Assembly (NCBI GenBank): GCA_023393045.1
Contig: JAEWMV010000238.1
Location: 1 to 26,261, forward strand
Direction: 5' to 3'
DNA length: 26,261 nucleotides
Source of the DNA: Bacillota bacterium
GTDB lineage: Bacteria > Bacillota > Clostridia > Christensenellales > CAG-138
The notes beneath the pieces are model-generated. The model did no database searches. It was not told the origin of the DNA and saw nothing but the letters and a program-made list of their open reading frames with translations. Of the stretch, positions 22,968 through 26,261 are shown piece after piece; position 1 is the stretch's first letter; each line of letters starts with the position of its first letter. The position numbers were made by a program, and so were the translations under genes.

Positions 22968-23540
22968 TTAAAGCCGCGCTTGCGCCGCAGCTTCGATGAT
23001 GACAAACGTTTCCGTTTGCAGCCTGGCGCGGCGGATGTCCGCGCCGCTTTCCATGCGGATGACTCCGCGCGCGGCCATGTCCTCAAAGGCGCTTCGCGGC
23101 AGGGAAAGCTTTTCCCGCACGACCTTTGCCGCCTTGAGGGAGCACGGCGCGTCGCACACGATGCGAAGGCGCGTTCCCGCGGTAAAATCCGCCGCCTCTC
23201 CTTCCACGCAATACGCGGGCGCCTCCGTTTCGGCGCCGTTGCGGTTGAGCAGCTCCGCGTCCATCGCGTAGCGCCGCGCGAGCTCCGCGTCGTTGGCGGT
23301 GAATTTATCGAGCAGCTCGCGCCCCACGCCGCCGGGGCTCACGCGGGAAAGTATCGTAAGGTTCCAGGTCGTCCGGCAGTGCGCGCAGCGGTAGACGAGC
23401 CAGACATCCAGGCATTTTTTCTGCGCGTTGACGCGAAACGCCCCGGAGGATGCATGCTCCGTCTTCGCGCCGCACTTTTTGCAGTGCCGCAGCGTTCTAG
23501 GGGGTGAAAGAAATTTCACCTCCCAGGTTATCGTATTCAT
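22968..23540 (-). CDS. DUF1062 family zinc-ribbon protein
   Basis: A 190-residue protein of the uncharacterised DUF1062 family. The N-terminal zinc ribbon has CKKC (C20, C23) and CAHC (C52, C55) around FRVNAQKKCLDVWLVYRC, the family's most conserved stretch, followed by TTWNLTILSRVSP. The C-terminal half is mixed alpha/beta with no recognised motif; LPRSAFEDMAARGVIRM resembles a region predicted to bind or dimerise but nothing is established. The start at 23540 (MNTITWEV) fits the family; GGAA at about 8-nt spacing is a modest ribosome site. A 43-codon ORF with a far stronger site starts upstream and overlaps the first 44 bp in another frame, suggesting coupled translation. A leader RNA with a terminator lies further upstream. 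Confidence 0.88.
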   Translation of the reverse strand: MNTITWEVKFLSPPRTLRHCKKCGAKTEHASSGAFRVNAQKKCLDVWLVYRCAHCRTTWNLTILSRVSPGGVGRELLDKFTANDAELARRYAMDAELLNRNGAETEAPAYCVEGEAADFTAGTRLRIVCDAPCSLKAAKVVREKLSLPRSAFEDMAARGVIRMESGADIRRARLQTETFVIIEAAAQARL

Positions 23541-23628
23541 AAAGCTTATTCCATTCCTTCCTCATTCTGTTGTTGATGATTGAGGAAGTCATAAAAGGCG
23601 GCCTGCAGACGAATGTGCGTTTTCTCAT
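23497..23628 (-). CDS. Small ORF (43 codons) overlapping the DUF1062 start
   Basis: Starts MRKRTFVC and ends GGEISFTP. AAGGAGA (23636-23642) stands 7 nt before its ATG, the best ribosome site in this neighbourhood. It follows the strong terminator at 23662-23693 and its 3' end overlaps the DUF1062 gene by 44 bp in a different frame. I recognise no domain; the peptide is basic at its N terminus and has no membrane segment. It could be a real small protein, a leader peptide that couples translation to DUF1062, or a fortuitous frame. Confidence 0.4.
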   Translation of the reverse strand: MRKRTFVCRPPFMTSSIINNRMRKEWNKLYEYDNLGGEISFTP

Positions 23629-23651
23629 AAATAAATCTCCTTCATTTTTAT

Positions 23652-23882
23652 AAAACAAAAAGACCGCGGCGGGCAGGTGCGCCCGACGCGGCCGTAAGCA
23701 TCGCAATAAAAAGGGATGATTTTTCCCCGATTACCCCGATGATGGAAGCCTCGCGCCCGGAGTCCCCGAACCCGTCAGAATCCCACAGCAAACAAACCGT
23801 GCGTATCGCGGCTTTTTCGCTCAGGATTGCAGCAAACGGTTCAGAAACTCTGCAAAGGTCAAGGCTCCTTTCATCATAATCC
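23652..23882 (-). ncRNA. Candidate ~230-nt leader or small RNA, class not recognised
   Basis: Bounded by a near-consensus promoter (TTGACA/TAGACT) and a strong intrinsic terminator on minus. This covers most of the gap between ppx and DUF1062 (23541-23913). Near the 5' end is an 18-codon ORF (23821-23877, MMKGALTFAEFLNRLLQS) with GAGG close upstream, possibly a leader peptide. The middle contains the direct repeat ATCGGGG-TA-ATCGGGG on minus. It lacks the T-box core and I could not match it to any riboswitch class I know. Either a small RNA ending at the terminator or an attenuator for the 43-codon ORF and DUF1062. Confidence 0.5.
23662..23693 (-). terminator. Intrinsic terminator or attenuator upstream of DUF1062
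   Basis: Thirteen-position stem with one mismatch and one G-U pair (23681-23693 with 23662-23674), loop GCACCT, followed on minus by TTTTTGTTTT (23652-23661). It lies 34 nt before the 43-codon ORF, which is the geometry of an attenuator. Confidence 0.85.
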
Positions 23883-23888
23883 TCGAAT

Positions 23889-23917
23889 AGTCTAGCGGCT
23901 TTTCGCCCCGCTGTCAA
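23889..23917 (-). promoter_or_regulatory. Promoter overlapping the ppx stop codon
   Basis: Perfect TTGACA (23912-23917) and TAGACT (23889-23894) on minus with a 17-bp spacer. The -35 contains the TGA stop of the ppx/gppA gene. The predicted start is about 23882. Confidence 0.75.
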
Positions 23918-24756
23918 CAGTATAGCGAGCGAAGATACGTCAAATATCCTTCCATGCCGTCCGCGTCGCTCACATGGAGCTTGGTTATGCCCCTGCCGCG
24001 CATGATATAGAGCAATATCAGCGCGCCGGGAACGATCACGTCATGCCGCTCGGCAAGGAGCGGATGCTCCTTTCGCGCCTCCCCCATGCTATGGAGCGCA
24101 CGCGTCAATTCCTCCGCGCCATCGATCGTAAGCGTACAGGAGGACACGGCCTGCTTATCGTATTGCGTCAAGCCGAGCGAAAGTGCGGCGAGCGTGGTGA
24201 TGGTGCCGCCCACCCCCGTCCAGTTCAAGACGGAAAGGCGAGGAAAGCGATAGATGCCCTCGCACCTTTCATAGAGCCTTCGCTTCATTTCATCCAGCGT
24301 GTCCGCGTCCGCGCAGATTTCCTTGGCGCGCACGCAGCCCATGGGGAAGCTCGCCTGAAAATCCCCGGCGATGACCTGGCTCGACCCGCCGCCAATGTCC
24401 ACGAGCGCGCCGCAGGCGTCCCCCGCGCCCAGGAGGGCGTAGCGCGCCTCCCTCTCGCCGGACAACACGTCCACCGCGAGAGAACACGCGGATTTGAGCA
24501 TGTCGAGGAAGACATGGGCGTTCTTCGCGTCCCGCACGGCGCTCGTCGCGTACGCGCGCGGGGTCAGCCCTTCCTCGCGCGAGAGGGCGACAAAGGCGCA
24601 GACGGCCTCAACGCTCCTTCGCATCGCCTCCTCGCCCAATACGCCCGATTGCGTCAAACCCTGGGCAAGGCGCGTGGTGACGAGGCGCTTGTTTCCGTCC
24701 GCCCCCATGTAGCGTACGGTGTTGCTGCCTATGTCGATGACGGCGTATTCGTTCAT
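23914..24756 (-). CDS. ppx: Ppx/GppA family exopolyphosphatase/guanosine pentaphosphate phosphatase, short form
   Basis: A 280-residue ASKHA-fold phosphatase that hydrolyses polyphosphate or pppGpp. Phosphate-binding loops are AVIDIGSNTVRY at the N terminus and ALVDIGGGSSQVI in the middle, with ATSAVRDAKN and NWTGVGGTITTLAAL as other family motifs. Only the catalytic two-lobe core is present; the C-terminal HD-like extension of the ~500-residue enzymes is missing, as in many Firmicutes. Start at ATG 24756 (MNEYAVIDIGSN) with GAGG 9 nt upstream; the frame extends to 24816 but with no conserved residues. Which substrate it prefers cannot be told from sequence. A promoter for the next RNA begins in its stop codon. 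Confidence 0.92.
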   Translation of the reverse strand: MNEYAVIDIGSNTVRYMGADGNKRLVTTRLAQGLTQSGVLGEEAMRRSVEAVCAFVALSREEGLTPRAYATSAVRDAKNAHVFLDMLKSACSLAVDVLSGEREARYALLGAGDACGALVDIGGGSSQVIAGDFQASFPMGCVRAKEICADADTLDEMKRRLYERCEGIYRFPRLSVLNWTGVGGTITTLAALSLGLTQYDKQAVSSCTLTIDGAEELTRALHSMGEARKEHPLLAERHDVIVPGALILLYIMRGRGITKLHVSDADGMEGYLTYLRSLYC

Positions 24757-24787
24757 GCGCGGCGACCTCTTTTGCTTGTTCGCTCCC

Positions 24788-24816
24788 AGTATAGCAGATG
24801 CGGCGCTTTGTTTCAC
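24788..24816 (-). promoter_or_regulatory. ppx/gppA promoter
   Basis: Extended -10 TGCTATACT with TATACT at 24788-24793; GTGAAA (24811-24816) at a 17-bp spacing is a weak -35. Confidence 0.55.
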
Positions 24817-24837
24817 CGAAATTTCACGCTGTCACAC

Positions 24838-24866
24838 TTGTTTTGCCCGTGGTTAAGGGATAATAT
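24838..24866 (+). promoter_or_regulatory. Promoter of the ABC exporter gene
   Basis: TTGTTT (24838-24843) and TAATAT (24861-24866) with a 17-bp spacer, divergent from the ppx promoter, leaving a leader of about 50 nt. Confidence 0.5.
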
Positions 24867-24923
24867 ATCCAAGTACTTATATACCCCGCAGTTTTCCTAC
24901 ATAATCCGGAAGGAGAATTTCCT

Positions 24924-26261
24924 TTGGCCAAGCTTTTGAGATACCTCAAACCGTTCGCTTTGAGCCTGGTCGCCGCCATCGTGCTTTTGTTCCTTCAGGC
25001 GATAAGCGACCTCAATTTGCCCAACTATATGTCTAGCATCGTCAACGTCGGCATACAGCAAAACGGCGTGGAGCACGCCGCGCCCGAGGCGATCAGCCAA
25101 AACGGCATGGCCCTGATGAGCGCGTTCATGCTGCTGGATGAAAAGGCGCGCGCCGAGGCGGGCTACGCGCTTCTCGACGCCTCTTCCGAAAACGCAAAGG
25201 GCGACGCGTACGCGAGCGTTTACCCCGAAGCCGGGGCGCAGCTCTACATACGGCTTGACGCGGACGAGGAGACGCTCTCCGCCCTTGACCACGCCTTTGG
25301 CGCGGCGACGTGGACGATGATCAACGTCATGCGCGACTATGCCGCGGCGCAGGGCGGCGGCGCTTCCGCCACCATGCCCACGAGCGCGGAGGACATCGAT
25401 CTGACGCAGCTCTACCAGATGCTGCCCATGCTCGCCCAACTCCCGCAGGAGGCCGTTGCCGCAGCGCACGAGAAGGCCCTCGCCAACGACGAAACCATAT
25501 TGAAGCAAAGCGGCATACTGCTCGCCAAAGCCTTCCTCACAGAACTCGGCGCGGACATGGACGCCATACAGAGCGCGTACATCCTGCAGGTGGGGGTGAA
25601 GATGCTTGCCATCGCGCTCATGGGCGGCATCGCCACGGTGCTGGTGAGCCTGATTTCCTCGCGCATCTCCGCGGGCGCAGCGCGCGATTTGCGGCGGGAC
25701 GTGTTCGCGCGGGTGGAGAGCTTTTCCAACAACGAGTTCGACCGCTTCTCCACGGCCTCGCTCATCACGCGCTGCACAAACGACGTCACCCAGATCCAGA
25801 TGCTTTTGACCTTCGGCATACGCCTCGTGTGCTACGCGCCCATCATGGCCATAGGCGGCACGATGATGGCGCTGCAAAAATCCACCTCCATGGCGTGGAT
25901 CATCGCGGCGGCGTGCGCGCTGCTCATCGGCATACTGCTTGCGGTCGTATCGGTCGCAACGCCCAGATTCAAGCTTATCCAGAAGCTTGTCGACAAGCTC
26001 AACCTCGTTTCCCGCGAGAACCTCACGGGCATGATGGTGATACGCGCGTTTGCGACGCAGGCGCACGAGAAGGAGCGCTTTGAGGATGTGAACGGCGCGC
26101 TCACCGCCACCTCGCTTTTCGTCAACCGCCTGATGACGCTGCTCATGCCCGTGATGATGCTCGTGATGAACGGGATGACGCTGCTCGTCGTTTGGGTGGG
26201 CGCGCACCAGATCGCGGAATCCTCCATGCAGGTGGGCGACATGATGGCCTTCATCCAGTAC
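24924..26261 (+). CDS. ABC exporter, transmembrane domain (3' truncated by window end)
   Basis: N-terminal 446 residues of an ABC multidrug/lipid exporter half-transporter; the ATP-binding domain lies beyond the window. The start is TTG at 24924 with AAGGAG at 8-nt spacing. Helix 1 is at about residues 12-30 (FALSLVAAIVLLFLQAI), followed by DLNLPNYMSSIVNVGI, a common start of this exporter family. Where most relatives have a loop of about ten residues, this one has roughly 170 extracytoplasmic residues (about 47-220: HAAPEAISQNGMALM through GADMDAIQSAYILQVG). The remaining helices are near 225-245, 295-315, 320-345 and 405-435, with the coupling region LRRDVFARVESFSNNEFDRF and STASLITRCTNDVTQIQ. 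These are the intracellular-loop sequences preceding the nucleotide-binding domain. A heterodimeric partner gene may follow. Confidence 0.92.
   Translation, partial: MAKLLRYLKPFALSLVAAIVLLFLQAISDLNLPNYMSSIVNVGIQQNGVEHAAPEAISQNGMALMSAFMLLDEKARAEAGYALLDASSENAKGDAYASVYPEAGAQLYIRLDADEETLSALDHAFGAATWTMINVMRDYAAAQGGGASATMPTSAEDIDLTQLYQMLPMLAQLPQEAVAAAHEKALANDETILKQSGILLAKAFLTELGADMDAIQSAYILQVGVKMLAIALMGGIATVLVSLISSRISAGAARDLRRDVFARVESFSNNEFDRFSTASLITRCTNDVTQIQMLLTFGIRLVCYAPIMAIGGTMMALQKSTSMAWIIAAACALLIGILLAVVSVATPRFKLIQKLVDKLNLVSRENLTGMMVIRAFATQAHEKERFEDVNGALTATSLFVNRLMTLLMPVMMLVMNGMTLLVVWVGAHQIAESSMQVGDMMAFIQY

Noticed and set aside
23648..23917. An 89-codon minus-strand frame between ppx and the small ORF
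   Set aside because: It begins at a TTG formed by the -35 TTGACA, has no ribosome site, and runs through the terminator stem, so the region is better read as leader RNA.
24897..26207. A 436-codon open frame antisense to the ABC exporter
   Set aside because: His/Arg-rich antisense shadow; the plus-strand frame encodes a clear transporter that runs off the window.

Overview
The window looks like a chromosomal segment of a GC-rich, strictly anaerobic Gram-positive bacterium of the class Clostridia. The evidence is an oxygen-sensitive class III ribonucleotide reductase (nrdD-nrdG), a T-box leader controlling ileS, class B sortases, a KtrAB-type potassium system, strong Shine-Dalgarno sites with frequent GTG/TTG starts, and a clustered absence of aerobic genes. 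A Christensenellales-like or Oscillospirales-like origin is only a guess. No tRNA, rRNA, CRISPR array, prophage or complete insertion sequence was seen.

Left part (1-6770): a 5'-truncated GH13 oligo-1,6-glucosidase runs convergently into a two-CBS-domain protein, and their 3' ends overlap by 39 bp. Divergent from the CBS gene is a compact five-gene potassium operon: a membrane-anchored, degenerate RCK-like protein, the KtrB/TrkH channel, the KtrA/TrkA gating subunit, a short KdpD-like histidine kinase that lacks the usual cytoplasmic KdpD/USP module, and a KdpE-like response regulator. It ends at a strong bidirectional terminator. No kdpFABC is present, so the Kdp-type two-component system appears to be attached to the Ktr transporter.

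Middle part (6770-16415), all on the minus strand: in transcription order, two tandem sortase-B-like proteins with lipoprotein signal peptides, nrdD-nrdG behind a promoter with two NrdR-like boxes 31 bp apart, a 77-nt fold-back element, an APH(3')-type kinase gene, a T-box (AUC specifier) with ileS, and a small C_GCAxxG_C_C redox protein. The ileS stop codon lies inside a tandem heptamer repeat.

Right part (16466-26261): mreB/mbl on plus; an M16C presequence-protease-like metallopeptidase on minus, divergent from ftsH on plus; a DUF1062 zinc-ribbon protein on minus; an unassigned ~230-nt leader or small RNA with its own consensus promoter and intrinsic terminator; a Ppx/GppA-type phosphatase on minus; and, divergent from it, the N-terminal part of an ABC exporter with a long extracytoplasmic insertion, cut by the window end.

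Most candidates for something undescribed are (i) the membrane-tethered RCK-like partner of KtrB with the rewired KdpDE-like pair, (ii) the leader/small RNA between ppx and DUF1062, (iii) the tandem lipoprotein sortases, and (iv) the paired TTTGTACAAA palindromes upstream of nrdD.
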